A stretch of DNA of 44,534 bases. It comes from Azolla pinnata (Eukaryota > Streptophyta > Polypodiopsida > Salviniales > Salviniaceae). The position numbers and the translations under genes were made by a program. The notes under the pieces are model-generated. The model was not told the DNA's origin and ran no database searches. It worked only from the letters and a program-made list of their open reading frames with translations. Location of the stretch: positions 1 through 44,534 of the forward strand of contig JBBBWG010031665.1 of NCBI GenBank assembly GCA_037176905.1. Reading direction: 5' to 3'. Within the stretch, counting starts at the first letter, position 1, and every line of letters begins with the position of its first letter. Positions 1 through 11,042 of the stretch are shown in pieces.

Positions 1-1208
1 GTTCGCTCGACGCGCGAAGACGCGAACGAAATTATGATGATGCTGGAGCAAACGATGGTGAAAGTGTGCGAATGGAGTGAACGGATCGAAGCTTAGACTT
101 CGGCAACCGCGCAACGCAACGTGCAAGTGTGGAAATGGCGACTCGTCAACTGCGAGGAGGCCTTGAAACGGAAAATTGCGGTGCTGACGGAAGCGGAGAA
201 AGAGAAGGTTGAGCTCCGGCGGGTGATGGAGGAGAAGGACGCGGAGTTGGCAAAAGTACGGGCAGAGCTGGAAACAGAACGAAGGGCCCATCCTAATGTC
301 GAACAACTTCAGAGTCAGCTTAGGGACGCCCAAGCGGATGTCAAGTCGCTTAAACGAAGACTTGGCGTACTAAAGGGGGATGAGGTGGAGGCAAAGCAAG
401 AAGCACGGAGAATGTCCGATGCTTTTCAAATTCTTCAAGAGGAGCAGAAAAAGAGCAAAGCGGAGTGGAAGCGGATCCAGACTCGGCTGACAACGGATGT
501 CGAAAGTACGACCGAGGAGAATGGTCGATTAAAGCTGACAGTTGAGTGTCTAACCGCGGAAACTACAAAGTTGAAGAATGACAGGGATAGCGCAGTACGA
601 CGTGCCCGGCAGTTCCAGGAGGGATTAGAACCGGTAAAGATTGAGTTTTCGGTGGCACTCAAGGACTTAAAAAGGGCTCGGAATATCAGCAATGAGCGTC
701 CGAAGGAAATTGAACACTACAGGACGAGCTTGGGAAGAAGGCGTAGCTCGCTCAGGCCAACTTGAAGAAAATAGTTGACAATTTCAGGGAGAAGATGAAA
801 GCTGAAATCGAAATCGCTATGTCTACGGCTTTACAAACTTGGTCCGAACAGGCGGCGGAATTGCAGGTGCTTCGAGCGGACAAGGCCAACCGAGAACTAC
901 GAGGACCCGGATTTTGGAAGTTAGACAAGGCCAACTACGAAGCAGTGCAAAAGAACCTAACAACGGACTTCATGCGGATTGCCCTCACACATCGTGAGGA
1001 GAGTACGAAGTTGTTAGAGCGATGGGAGGAGATTGTTCGGGCAATGTACGCGGAGATGGAAGCCATACCGGAGCTAGTCATACCATCAGCGCAAGAGACG
1101 GAAGCTCCAGAGGAAGAAGAAGAGGATGCAATGTTGCCGAACTGTCGATCCTACATGTGCTTAACGAAGATTAAGCCCTGCCTTGTTTCGAATTGTACGA
1201 TATTATAA
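1..1208 (+). pseudogene. 3' coiled-coil ORF remnant of a CC-family LTR element
   Basis: Two open stretches (about 121-765 and 762-1208) encode a highly charged Lys/Glu/Arg-rich protein with long heptad-like runs, for example around EEKDAELAKVRAEL and EAKQEARRMSD, ending in an acidic tail (EAPEEEEEDA). No enzyme motif is visible. It lies directly upstream of an LTR and resembles two other copies in the window (15256-16830 and 33157-34200), which marks it as the 3' internal ORF of a repeat family rather than a host gene. The copy is a fossil with a few breaks, and its 5' part lies outside the window. A role in particle assembly or RNA/protein binding is possible but is only a guess. A host myosin- or kinesin-like tail is unlikely because of the adjoining LTR and the repeated copies. 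Confidence 0.6.
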
Positions 1209-1276
1209 TCAGAATTTTTATTTTTTCCAGACTATGGGTTCGACGTCTGGAACACTGTCCCACGGGCGTGCCATAG

Positions 1277-1721
1277 TGTTGGCCGGAGTAGTACGAAAAT
1301 ACGACGTAAGTCGTAGATTCATAGTATTACGAAAATAATAGTTAGTCGGAAAATCGGAGAAATGTATGAAGGAAGATCTGAACCGACGTAATGTTAAGGG
1401 GTGACTTAGGGATCCGAAAGGGTACCAAGCATGTATATAAAGCCATGAGGGGCTTGTAGAGAGTCCGAAAAGTCTTGGACTTGAGTATTTTGTAATATAA
1501 GGAGGCTTGCGTAATCTTGTCTTGTGTCTCTGAGTCTACATCCGTGTGCTATCTGAGTAAGAGTCGGAGTCTACGAAGAGTCGGAGTGTATGATCGAACT
1601 AATCGTACTGTTCGGTGGAGTGTCGGCGTTTACTATGATCGTACTAGCGTAGTAGTACGATCATACCACCATTCGTATTCAACCACGACCAAGTCTTAGT
1701 TCTTCATTAGAAGGGCTAACA
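1277..1721 (+). repeat. CC-family LTR, probably the 3' LTR
   Basis: The 445-bp segment begins TGTTGGCCGGAG and ends GGGCTAACA, so it has TG...CA ends. It shares its start, its end and a TATATAAAG box (about 1434-1442) with LTRs at 14782-15246, 16905-17342 and 22903-23288. The sequence just before it (ACACTGTCCCA then CCATAG) recurs before the LTR at 16905, consistent with a conserved polypurine-tract/LTR border. The coiled-coil ORF lies upstream, so this is the 3' LTR. The G1 element sequence begins immediately downstream with no clear matching target-site duplication, as expected for nested debris. Confidence 0.75.
1634..1665. other. Perfect 13-bp inverted repeat inside the CC LTR
   Basis: TATGATCGTACTA (1634-1646) and TAGTACGATCATA (1653-1665) are exact reverse complements around a 6-nt loop. 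It sits downstream of the LTR TATA box, so it would be in the transcribed part of the LTR and could fold as an RNA hairpin. The other CC LTRs do not show the same perfect stem on reading. Confidence 0.6.
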
Positions 1722-1873
1722 CGTACAACTCTACTAATCGCCTCTGTAAGTGATTTAGGCTCTTCATGAAAAGTCAAAAGCAAGTCCTTAACATCATTAT
1801 GCAATCCTTCAAGAATGGAGGCTACCTCATCCTCCGGGCCATCAGCAAGTTGGAGAGGAGGTGGGCGCGGCAC
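1722..1873 (-). pseudogene. G1 end segment: chromodomain-like start next to a gag-like piece
   Basis: The minus-strand reading opens with a proline-rich lead into ADGPEDEVASILE, which resembles the entry to a chromovirus chromodomain. It then runs into LHNDVKDLLLTFHEEPKS, which instead resembles the Gag wording seen in the other G1 copy near 18.5 kb (MKDLL...F followed by a KS..E motif). A gag-like piece at the integrase end is out of the usual part order and suggests an old rearrangement. The segment is fossil. Confidence 0.4.
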
Positions 1874-1909
1874 GAGACGATTGGGAATCGAGCTAGTGTA
1901 ACAAGGCTC

Positions 1910-2338
1910 TCAAAGAGAGTTGTAAAAGACTGGATGAAGCCGTAAATTTGCAGGAAGATCAAGACAAAAGGTTGCATCTTTAAACCACTCCATGATAACA
2001 AAAGGACTGAGGCATTGATATTCTAGTTTATCACATGGCCGAGTAGTCCTAATATGGTGTCGTAACAACCATACCCGATCACCAATCTTGAACGGAGATA
2101 GAAGGCAATGTCGATTTGCATGGGCCTTGTATTGGGCTTGGGCTTCCTGAAGATGTAATGACAACTCGGACTGAGGCTGTTGCAGGCGATGGAGATGTTG
2201 CTCCACGCTAGGGTTTGGTGAGATCACTGGAATGTCCAAGAGACAACATCGACGATAGTTGCCAGTGTAGGCATAGAAAGGTGTGGCCTTGGGAGAAAAG
2301 TGTACAGTGTTATTGTACGCAAACTCTACAAGATGCAA
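1910..2338 (-). pseudogene. G1 integrase C-terminal region
   Basis: The translation contains EFAYNNTVHFS and KATPFYAYTG, the wording that follows the integrase catalytic core in gypsy elements (in the family, FAYNN..H.S....PF....G). Further on come FKIGDRVWLLRHHI and LRLHPVFYNSL, which match the GPY/F-type C-terminal module and the LHPVFH motif. In the family this region binds DNA and precedes the chromodomain. It continues the core at 2378-3246. Fossil. Confidence 0.8.
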
Positions 2339-2377
2339 TAGATAACTATAATCATCTTGTTGATAACTGATGAAGCA

Positions 2378-3246
2378 TCAAAGATATTGCTCAAGTGTTT
2401 GATTTGTATGCTCTGTCTGGCCATGGGTTTCGGGATGATATGTTAAAGAGAGTTTGCAAGTGATTCGGAGCTCATCACATAGGTGCTTCCAAAAGTGAGA
2501 GATAAATTGCGAACCACGATCCCTAACAATGTTGTCTAGACGACACTGATGGAGAAATACTTCATGAATAATCATATCTGCCATTTCTTGGCTACTGATG
2601 CTCTTTACACTAGGCAAAAAATGTGTCATCTTGGTAAATTGATCCAGTATGGTTAAAATAGCATCAAAACCTTTCGAGACAAATCTATAATGAAAGCCAT
2701 AGAAATTGTTTGCCATTACTTGCTTGGTATCAGCAATGGTTGTAGCAACCCATAAGGATGATGCCTAGGCATCTTGGCTCGACAACAGATGTCACATGTG
2801 CAAACATATTCAACAAATTGGTGTAAATGAGGCCACAAAAATGATTTCTTTACTAGGTCCATGGTCTTGGCAATACCAAAGTCTCCAGCCATACGGACAG
2901 CATGACAATGCTCCAACACATGAAGGCATGGTGATCCATCAGGGACATAAAGAAGATTCTTGTAAAATTTAAGTAAGTTATCTTGCCACTTAAACTCCTT
3001 ATAACGTCGAGATGGCCTTGACAATGTGGAGTAAGATACAAGATTGGGACCAAGGTGGGCGACACCATCCTTAACAAAATCGTCAGAGTGAAGTTGTTGT
3101 CGAATAGTATCAAGAGGACTTAAATTCAATGGCGCATTAGAAACTGTTGTTGCTTGTGGTTTTGTTGTACCAAGGCAAGGTGTCGAAAGCTTTTGATTGT
3201 ATAAACCTGGGTCCCTAGGGCAAGGTACCAAATATGAGGTTCCCAA
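2378..3246 (-). pseudogene. G1 integrase: HHCC zinc finger and catalytic core
   Basis: The first half shows the integrase zinc-binding pattern, with H..H after LLYVPDGS (HVLEHCHAVRMAGDFG) and CDICCRAKMPRHHPYGLL. The second half carries the core acidic triad context: AILTILDQFTKMTHFLP (D), IVRDRGSQFISHFWK (D) and YHPETHGQTEHTNQTLEQYL (E). In the family this enzyme inserts cDNA into chromosomes. The RNase H domain lies upstream on the same strand. Fossil; the element as a whole is not functional. Confidence 0.85.
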
Positions 3247-3289
3247 AATCTGCTTGCCTTGTTTCCCTAGGCGGAAATTAATCTTGAAA

Positions 3290-3715
3290 TCAAAGTGAGT
3301 TAAAAATTGTGCCCATCGCCGTCTGGAAATATGTAAGATTTTTGTCGTCGCTATAAATGATAATTTGATAAGGTAAACCTTCTAAGAAATGTCGCCATTG
3401 CGCAAAAGAGTCCACCACATCTAGTAACTCTTTTTCATGCACCTCGTAATTGATCTCCGCAACATTAAATTTTCTTGAGTGACACGCAACTAGATGTAAC
3501 TCCCCATCTTCCCCTGGCTGTGACAGGATGCTCCCTAGTGCAAAGTCGAATGCATCTGCCTCAATGGTAAATGGCCTCATTGGATCTACATGAACTAAGG
3601 CAACAACTAATGTGAATGCCTGTTTTAACCGAGTAAAGGCTTTGTCCGCTTCAGGAGTCCATATAAAGGCTTCATTTTTCTTGGAGAGTTGAGTGAGCGG
3701 CAGTACAATCTTCAA
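3290..3715 (-). pseudogene. G1 RNase H domain
   Basis: The domain reads FIWTPEADKAFTRLKQAFT, then PFTIEADAFDFALGSILSQ, VACHSRKFNVAEINYEVHEK and IIIYSDDKNLTYF. These are hallmark stretches of Ty3/gypsy RNase H linked to RT: the catalytic D in EADA, the E in HEKELL, and the D in YSDDKN. The wording EINYEVHEKELL is typical of chromoviruses in lower plants and fungi. Fossil. Confidence 0.85.
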
Positions 3716-4723
3716 ATAATTCTAGATGAATTTGCGATAGAAGTTGGCAAATCCAAGGAAACACTAGACATCACGAACGGAACTTGGAGTTTGGTATTCC
3801 ACTATGGTTTTAACTTTCAATAGATCCATGAAGACACCTTTGGATGAAATGGTGTAACCCAAGAATTCAACTTCTTTGCAATCAAAACTGCACTTCTCCA
3901 GTTTGGCATAAAGACCAAACTCTCTTAAGCGTTCGAGTACTTTCTACACATATATATCATGCTCCGCTTATGTTCTAGAGTAGATCAACAGATCATAATA
4001 GATAATGAGGAATATATCTAGAAAATCTCGGAAAATGTCATTTGCCATATGGTTAAAGATGTTGGGAGAATTTGTAAGCCCAAAAGGCATGACAATATAC
4101 TCACAATGCCCATATTGAGTGCAAAATATAGTCTTCTACTCATCCCTCGGTCAAATATACACAAGATTATATGCACCCCGCAAATCAATTTTGATAAAAT
4201 GCTTTACACCACCAATGCGCTCCAAAAGACTAGGAATTAAAGGTAGAGCATACCTATTTCTTATTGTGACTTTATTTAATCCTCGATAATCCACGAACAA
4301 ATGAAGGGTGCCATCTTTTTTCTTCACGAAAAAGATAGGAGCACCAGTTGAAGACTTTGAATGTTGAATAAACCCACTTGCAAGATTCTCATCGATGTAT
4401 ACTCGAAGAACCTTAAGCTCCATTGATGACAAATTGTAGATCGGCCCCCATGGTAGCTCTTTTCCTAGTTGTAGATCAATGGGATAATCGTACGGCCGAT
4501 ATTTCGAAAGCACACTAGCTTTGATTTTGTCAAAGACATCAACATATTCTTGGTAATTTGATTGAATGTAGATCTTTGGCTTTGCTTGAGTGTCACTAGA
4601 AGGTGCAACTGATAAAACAAATAAGAAAACTCTTCTTTTGCTTGTACTTGGAGAATTGTTGTTGGGTGATGGTTGAAATCTGAAGAGGAATAACTTGTTT
4701 GGTCGAGGATGAGCTAGTAACAT
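3716..4723 (-). pseudogene. G1 reverse transcriptase region
   Basis: The N-terminal part reads YRPYDYPIDLQLGKELPWGP, GFIQHSKSSTGAPIFFVKKK, LHLFVDYRGLNKVTIRNRYA and IKIDLRGAYNLV. These are the fingers and motif A of a gypsy RT, with the catalytic Asp in KIDLRGAYN. The rest of the polymerase, including a region like the YxDD box, is recognisable further along the minus strand in decayed form before RNase H. Fossil. Confidence 0.85.
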
Positions 4724-5126
4724 TATGTTTTTTGAGGGGAGGATCCTAGGTTCGAGCCTTGACTACTATATTTCCTTTTGAAGGACACCGAATTTCTCAT
4801 CATTTCCAATCAATTCTCGGGTTGTAGAGCTCAAACCATGGTAAACCAAGGACTATTGGATGCTCAAGGATATTGCTTATATTATAGGAAACTATACACC
4901 TAAATCACCTAAAAGTATGTGGATTGGCTCAGACTCCTCGAATATCTTTCCAGAAGCTATGGGACATCCATCAATCACAACTATAGAAACTGAGCAAGGA
5001 AGTTTATGCAAGGATATTTGATGCTTTTGGGCACAATCTCTATCCATGAAACAAGAATTGGCTCCGAAATCTAAGAGAGATGGGACATAAAGTTGACAAG
5101 AAGGCTATTGATTATATTAAAGGAAA

Positions 5127-5411
5127 CTATACACCTAAATCACCTAAAAGTATGTGGATTGGCTCAGACTCGAATATCTTTCTAGAAGCTATGGGACATC
5201 CATCAATCACAACTATAGAAACCGGGCAAGGAAGTTTATGCAAGGATATTTGATGCTTTTGGGCAAAATCTCTATCCATGAAACAAGAATTGGCCCCGAT
5301 ATCTAAGAGAGCTGTGACATAAAGTTGACAACTTGGTGTCCGAACTTGTACTTGGGCTGAAAAAGCCTTACTAACATGCTTCGAAGAAATAGAACCCACA
5401 CTAGGCTTCAC
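5127..5411 (-). pseudogene. G1 aspartic protease region
   Basis: The reading contains VTALLDIGANSCFMDRDFAQ, a retroviral-type aspartic protease active-site context, followed by VIDGCPIASRKI and HILLGDLGV, which match the flap and the second half of the fold. The other G1 copy (18797-19180) carries the homologous LFDSRANSCFMDREFALKH. In the family this cuts the Gag-Pol polyprotein. Parts of this region also occur again just towards RT. Fossil. Confidence 0.7.
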
Positions 5412-5994
5412 AAATCTAGGAATATCTAACCAAACGGCTCCGATTTTGGCCGGAGTTATTCGTTTGACTCCTCTTCTAATTGGCTTAGGACCTCAAACTT
5501 ATTAAATAGAGGTGGATTACTAGAGTCACTAGTTGACATAGTTTCTACAATGCTAGACTCAGTTCTATTATGAAAATTAATGTGATATACCTGACATCTT
5601 GATCTTGTTTGTTGTTGTTATAACGACTCTATATCTCTTCATTCGATAATGTTCCTCGTCGCTAGGTCATATCAATATCCATCGGTGTCGGGCTGTCCAT
5701 CGGTGTTAGACTACATGTTTGCCGTGGAGCTGGGACAGGGCCATATTGTTGCCTTAGAGATTGTGTCGTCACTGATGCGTAAGTTGGCATAAATCTTGAT
5801 CTTGTTTGTTGTTGTTATAACTTAGATCGACGCTCAAAAAGTCGATTGTCACACTATATTGCTCGGCTAATAGTTTCTGTGAGGAATTTTGGATCCTCTG
5901 TGAAAGTGAGAAGCTCGATCACATTGAATCGTCAATTCGGCTTGAATCCAGAACATTTCCCTGTGTAGATTCATTCATTCATCCACGAACGAAA

Positions 5995-6600
5995 CTACTC
6001 TATGAGGGCTTGTTCGTCCCAAGGAATATCACTTGCAATGAGACGAAAATTAGCTGCATATGTTAATGCTATTTGATCTCCTTGCCATAATGTGTAAGTC
6101 TTATTTATTGTTGTTCTTACACTATTCATGTCTCTGAAGAAGGCTTTCAACTCTTTGATAAATTCTTCGAAGTTGTTGAGTAGGGGAGAATTTGTTTCTA
6201 GCAATGGAGCAGCAATTCATGTCTCTGACAATATTGTGCAAGTCAATAAAATACCCACTAACCTGACTCGAGATTAATCCGTTGGATATCGTGTGGGATG
6301 CATCTGAACTACCAACCGCACTTGATTGATAAAACCCCAAAAATGTACTCTTGACCCATCGAATTTAGCTGGAAGGCTAATTTTGGGCTCTTCTATAACT
6401 CCTTGGCCTTCGACTTTTACTAGTTGTAAAGCTACTATTGCCGCTTCCAATTGTTGAATCCTTCACGTAAACTCTACGTGTATTTGTTGCTTTTCTATAG
6501 AAACCTTCTATAAATCTTCAAGCAGTCACTTATTCTCTAGCTCTAATGCTCCAAACTTGTTTTTGAGATTCTCCATCTCCGCAACAGGAGCGAGGTGCTC
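5995..6600 (-). pseudogene. G1 gag region
   Basis: Minus-strand readings give LPAKFDGSRVHFWGFINQVR near the start, then FEEFIKELKAFFRDMNSVRT and FRLIASDIPWDEQALIE. This is the wording of the plant Ty3/gypsy retrotransposon Gag domain (Pfam Retrotrans_gag-like), where the ...DIPWDE.ALI.. stretch is well conserved. The other G1 copy has YRLIACDIPWRETTLM at about 18.4 kb. It encodes the particle-forming structural protein. Fossil. Confidence 0.7.
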
Positions 6601-6619
6601 TTGTGTTGCCAGCAACCAT

Positions 6620-7657
6620 GGGTAATTACTAGTTTTTGTGGAAGAGGGTAAAAGAGAAGAAGTTTGAATCAAACTGTCAAAACCAAGAGATTAAATGATT
6701 GAAGGAAGATATGAGAGAAGAGAAGAAAAAAGGAGAGTAGATTGATAATAGAAGGGTGAGTTTATTAGAATAGAATGAGTATAAAGAGGATTTCGATATA
6801 AGAAAGGCTTAAGGCTGAAGATTGGCGTTGATTCGAACTGATTTGATATGATCTATATGTCTCTATTTATAGCTTTCTATAGATTAGCCTAGAGATTTCG
6901 CGTCCAATTTGCAGTAAAACTCACGTAAATTTTGCAGTAACACTCGCGTAAAAAATGCAGTAAAACTTGCATCAAAATTACAGTAACCTTAGCGTTAGAG
7001 GTGTAGTAAATTCCCATCAAAGTAACAGAAAAAATCGCATCAAATTTATAGTAAAATACGTGGTAGGTAAGTAGCGTTAACCAAGCAATAAATCCAGCAT
7101 CAAAATTGTAGTTAATGTCACATCAAACTAGCAATAAACCTTGTGCCAACTGTATAGAAAACCTCGCATATACAAATCAGCAACACAAGCGTCAAGTTTG
7201 CAGTTAAATTTGCGGCTACTGAACGCTTAGTAGTGCGTCAATATAGTAGCAAATATCATGGTGAACTTGCAACAAATCTTGCATCAAATGTGTAGTAAAA
7301 CCAAATGATTTATGAATCAAAGATAGAGTAAAATTTGTGGCAAATAAACAGTAAAACTTGTGTCAAGGATGCAGTAAAACTAACTCCAAATAAGTAGTAA
7401 TTTTTGTGTAAATAACACAGCAAACTCATGGTAAAATGTCTAGTAAACTCGCGGTAAAATTTCTAGAAATGTTGTGGCAAAACTTGCGGCAAGTGCTCAC
7501 AATAATAAGCCCAGTAACTATCGTGGTAAAATTCATGGCAACTGCGCAACAAAATATTTATGCCCTATGCCACAAATTTTGCCATGTTTCTTAATGAACT
7601 TTTGCTGAACAAATTTCGTGATAAATTGCCGAACAAACTCTCCAATACCTTGTAACA
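6620..7657 (-). repeat. Candidate 5' LTR region of the G1 element
   Basis: Upstream of gag on the minus strand is a TATA box (TATAAATA, plus-strand 6864-6871) followed by a pyrimidine-rich leader. Upstream of that is a 23-bp tandem array. A plausible LTR start on the minus strand is TGTTACAAGGTATTGG at about 7657. The sequence just inside it (AATTTATCACGAAATTTG) recurs at the 3' side of the other G1 copy at about 20837, with a decayed array following. Shared sequence at the 5' end of one copy and the 3' end of the other is what an LTR predicts. Exact borders are not proven. Confidence 0.5.
6911..7555. repeat. Degenerate 23-bp minisatellite in the G1 LTR
   Basis: Roughly 28 imperfect units of about 23 bp with consensus near GCAGTAAAACTTGCGTCAAA plus three A/T bases. 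The first three units are exactly 23 bp each (starting 6911, 6934, 6957); later ones drift by 1-3 bp and in sequence. There is no coding capacity. It lies in what should be U3 of the G1 LTR. Similar decayed units in the reverse complement occur at about 20835-21055. Confidence 0.75.
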
Positions 7658-7660
7658 TAT

Positions 7661-7854
7661 CTCTACAGGGATAAAGATGTGAGATGTTTTATTTGTTTGC
7701 TATTGCCATTGAAGCACATATTTGAGAAAATGTTTCCTAAAATTTTTTAGGGAATGACTCTACAGGGATAAAGATGTGAGATGTTTTATTTATTTGCTAT
7801 TGACATTGAAGCACATACTTGAGAAAACTTTTCTTAAACATTTCTACGGAATGA
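7661..7854. repeat. 97-bp direct tandem duplication
   Basis: Two adjoining units start at 7661 and 7758, both with CTCTACAGGGATAAAGATGT, and both run through a GAAGCACATA...TTGAGAAAA stretch to GGAATGAC. They differ at only a handful of positions. It lies between the G1 LTR candidate and DX copy 1, and no gene is seen in it. Confidence 0.85.
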
Positions 7855-8369
7855 CCAAACTAAAATACCGTCCAATTTTTGTATTAGTTCTAAAAACACT
7901 ATTGCGTGAAGAACAGGTAATATTGCACAAAAGAAGTTTTTGGAATATTCCCTGAAATTCTGCAAGAAATCTGCAGGTTTTGGGTGTTTGGTTAAAATAC
8001 TTTGATACTGGTATCATATGAATTAAAAAAGAGGCCGAAAATCCTGCAATCTTGTTAAAGCCGGAGAAATCGAAAGAAATGTAAATTCATGCAAAATTTG
8101 AATGATTTTGAAATAACTATATTTATTTTAATTTGGAAGAATGAAAAGTGTTTATTAATAAGATACATTGACCTTTAATACTAAATATATAGCAACCTTG
8201 ATCACTATACATGAATACTTAAGCTATAGAATGTATATATGCACTGTTTTTTTAAGCGATCTGTTGAAAAATATAAGAAAAATGCAATAATTACACGATT
8301 TTATATTACAAAAGTTTATAATTACACAAAATTGGCCAATAATATCATAGTCTTCGCTATTAGAACCAG

Positions 8370-10902
8370 TTATAGGCATATATTGGAGCTTTCACCCTCT
8401 TCAGAAATGTTAATTACAGTATTGTCCCCATCTAAATGTAATCCAACATGAGCAAGATCGTGAGTTGAAGATCTCGTTTGACGGCACACCTTTTCTGTGC
8501 TTTTCATCTTTAACTTCTCCTTGATCATATTAATCGTTAACTTCCTTAAATGACCTGATTTTGTTAAAGTAAAGCATAAATAATAACATCGACTTCCTCC
8601 AAATTGAGGCTTGTTATCCTACGGACATTTTTCTTTCTTCATTTAGCTCCTTTACCAGATGTTATACCGATCATTTCTAAACTGTATTTTCCAGAAAAAG
8701 CATTCTGAGAAGTAGTGTGATACCAATGAACTCTCAAGGATAAAGTTTATTATCAGCTTCACTTCTTGATACCTTAAAAACCTTCGCTATCCAAAATGGA
8801 TGACCCAATTCATCATCCTCTGCCAACGTTGCAATTGACATGCCAACCTCTATTTCCAGTAAATTTCCCCGCCACCTTGCCTTGGCCTCTTTTGACATTT
8901 TTGGTCCAATATAAATATCCCTTTGGTCAAGGCCGAATTAATTTAGCAAGCTCATTCGGAAGGGTGTCAGAGAGTTCCGATAAGTTTTTACTTCCAAGAC
9001 TCCACGAGAAAGGCATAGATATTGGCCAAGAATCATGCAAGCAAAAATCAATGATGATCTTTTGCTGATCATGAAAGAAAATATCCCACCATGATACATC
9101 TTGACTCCTAGCATACTTTTTTGCGTTTTCTATATGTTTCCTTTTATCTCTAGAGATTGTATCCAAAACTGTTGTTTATCTGGAAAATTTGAGTTCATGG
9201 TTAACAGCTTTCGGTCCTCATATGGCATCTGTTTAGCACCACATATTACTATAGAAGTTGGCAATTGCAACAGGAAATGGCAACCGCACTGTGGTTCCCA
9301 TTGGGTTGATGATTAATATTGCTTTGCAAATAACAATGTTATATTATTTGATTCATCCCGTTTGATAAAGAATACATAATTGAAACTTATGTTTTGCAAT
9401 GGAGAAAAGATTCGGATGTTTTCATCATCTGTACCCTATGCATATCTTTTAAAATCATACACCTCTGTTAGGTGTATCACTTCTGGTTTAGGTGTATAAG
9501 ATTCACATATCAAACGACTCAAAGTTGGTAATGTAAATGCATCGAAAACATGAAAGCTTCTTCGATAATGTACGAAACATCTGATCAATGTGATCATGAG
9601 TATGATTAAGAAATAAGAAGTTCACTTTCACTTTCTTAAATAAACCCCTATGTACCAACATACCTAAATATCCAAAGACACTTGAGTTTTTGTTCTCTCT
9701 TGGGATATTGTCTAACTGCAAATACATCACAGGAGGTAATGGCCGCCCAATCCATAATTGTAATACCCTTTGTATTATTGTTATGGTAAGGTTAGGGTCA
9801 TTAGGAACATTTGGGTATGTCAAAAAGACATATGGTTTGACCACATTATGGTATAAAAAGCAACCAACGAGATGCATCTGTACAAAACATTCATCAGACA
9901 CATGTTTTTTGGTCCATGCCATCAATTATTAAACACATATAACGACTAGAAGATTTTAGACCTTTATCCCTATGATGCATAGCTTTCAACCGTTCTCGAG
10001 CTTGACTGTCACGATGTTCCTTCAAAAGTTTTTGACAAGCATCCTTTTCTGCATCATTAGTTCTAATCGCCTTTATCGTGCTTTTCAAGTTTGCACATAT
10101 TGCACATACACCCATGCGCACCTTTCGTGGTATCACAACATTATCAAATTTTGCATTCTACAATCTTCTGAATTGGCTGTTATGCACATATCTTTCTTTT
10201 TGAGCCTCCATTTCCTATTTATAAATTTGAAACAACTCATCACGCGTGTAATTGTCAGACAAATGGAGCCTACCAAATGTTGGCATCACCTCACAGTGCA
10301 CTCTGAAATAATTTTTCATCCAGTTAACTGCATGGTTACCTACTATTCTCTTTCCAATAACATCTTCACTTACGGTATCAACAAATGCATCGCTATAGTT
10401 GTATCGTTTCTAAATTCTATTTAGCCTCATGTTACCAACAACTAAAGCAATTTTAAAAGCATTGCGACAACATCTATCACTTACAGTGAGATAGTATTCA
10501 AAAGAGACTCTCTTTGTTGATAATCATTCTTGAACTAATTTCAGTCGATCGGCAAGAAAAATATCTTGTTCTTCTCCATTTAGACAAAAATATTGCACAC
10601 GAAATTGTTTCAACATTTTGTTTCCCAAACTTGGATAACCATTCTGATGAGCAGCATTTCTTGGCGATGTCTATCAAAAGTTGACGTTCCGATGTTAGAA
10701 AGTCAAATCTCTTAGAGCTTATACGAAGAGGTATTCGCTTTAAATTAATTGGAGTAGTTGATGAAGATATATTTTTATCATCCATTATAGTGACAGGAAC
10801 TTCTGGATACTTTGGAAATGCATCGTAATCGTCGACTGAGATTCGTGAGTCGATCAACAGATTGAAAGGCTCCACCAATATCTTGAAATCAATTGAAGAC
10901 AT
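8370..10902 (-). pseudogene. DX transposase-like gene (DUF7869-type), copy 1
   Basis: The start ATG at 10902 gives MSSIDF and lies about 130 bp downstream of a TATA box. Recognisable parts in order are: an N-terminal region (10498-10902); VRMGVCAICANLKSTIKAIR, a Cys-containing module; SSRYMCLIIDGMDQK (Asp motif, about 9912-9923); VMYLQLDN followed by ENKNSSVFGYLGMLVHRG (about 9650-9722); HTHDHIDQMF (about 9582-9605); a WWDIF...SWSLG region (8927-9166); and a C-terminal end reading SGHLRK...VCRQTRSSTHDLAHVG, with a stop at 8370-8372. The D, DN...E and HTH.DID pattern is that of proteins annotated DUF7869; an RNase H-fold transposase role is my inference. Copy 1 lacks about 34 bp after DGMD that copy 2 has, and other gaps could be introns or lesions. 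Confidence 0.65.
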
Positions 10903-11035
10903 CTACAATGATTTATAGAGAGAAGGAATGGGTTTGTAGATCACAATGACAATGCTTGAAAGCCTCGAAATAAACACTGAAGGCAAGTCGATGCTTACAG
11001 ACCCTCTCAAATTAAAAAGACAGACCTGTATTATG

Positions 11036-11042
11036 TTATATA
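11036..11042 (-). promoter_or_regulatory. TATA box of the DX transposase gene, copy 1
   Basis: The minus strand reads TGTATATAAC about 135 bp upstream of the ATG at 10902. The same box is in copy 2 at 39558-39564 at nearly the same distance from its ATG (39424). Conservation and spacing support a core promoter. Confidence 0.55.

Larger units (their letters stand above)
1722..7657 (-). mobile_element. G1: Ty3/gypsy chromovirus-like element, degraded
   Basis: Read on the minus strand, the parts come in Ty3/gypsy order: gag, protease, reverse transcriptase, RNase H, integrase with HHCC finger, catalytic core and C-terminal domain. The start of a chromodomain-like segment is near the low-coordinate end. 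An LTR-like region at about 6620-7657 carries a TATA box and a 23-bp array. The low-coordinate end abuts a CC LTR and its own 3' LTR is not seen. The element is a fossil with many breaks (well over ten) and looks old. A second copy of the same family lies at about 17950-21060. The class is certain; the clade (Tcn1-like chromovirus of early land plants) is a judgement from the protein wording. Confidence 0.85.

Noticed and set aside
435-934. Minus-strand ORFs opposite the first coiled-coil ORF
   Set aside because: Shadows of the coding strand; composition is typical of antisense to Lys/Glu-rich sequence.
9972-10424. 150-codon plus-strand ORF in DX copy 1
   Set aside because: Antisense to the transposase-like gene; the minus strand carries the recognised motifs.
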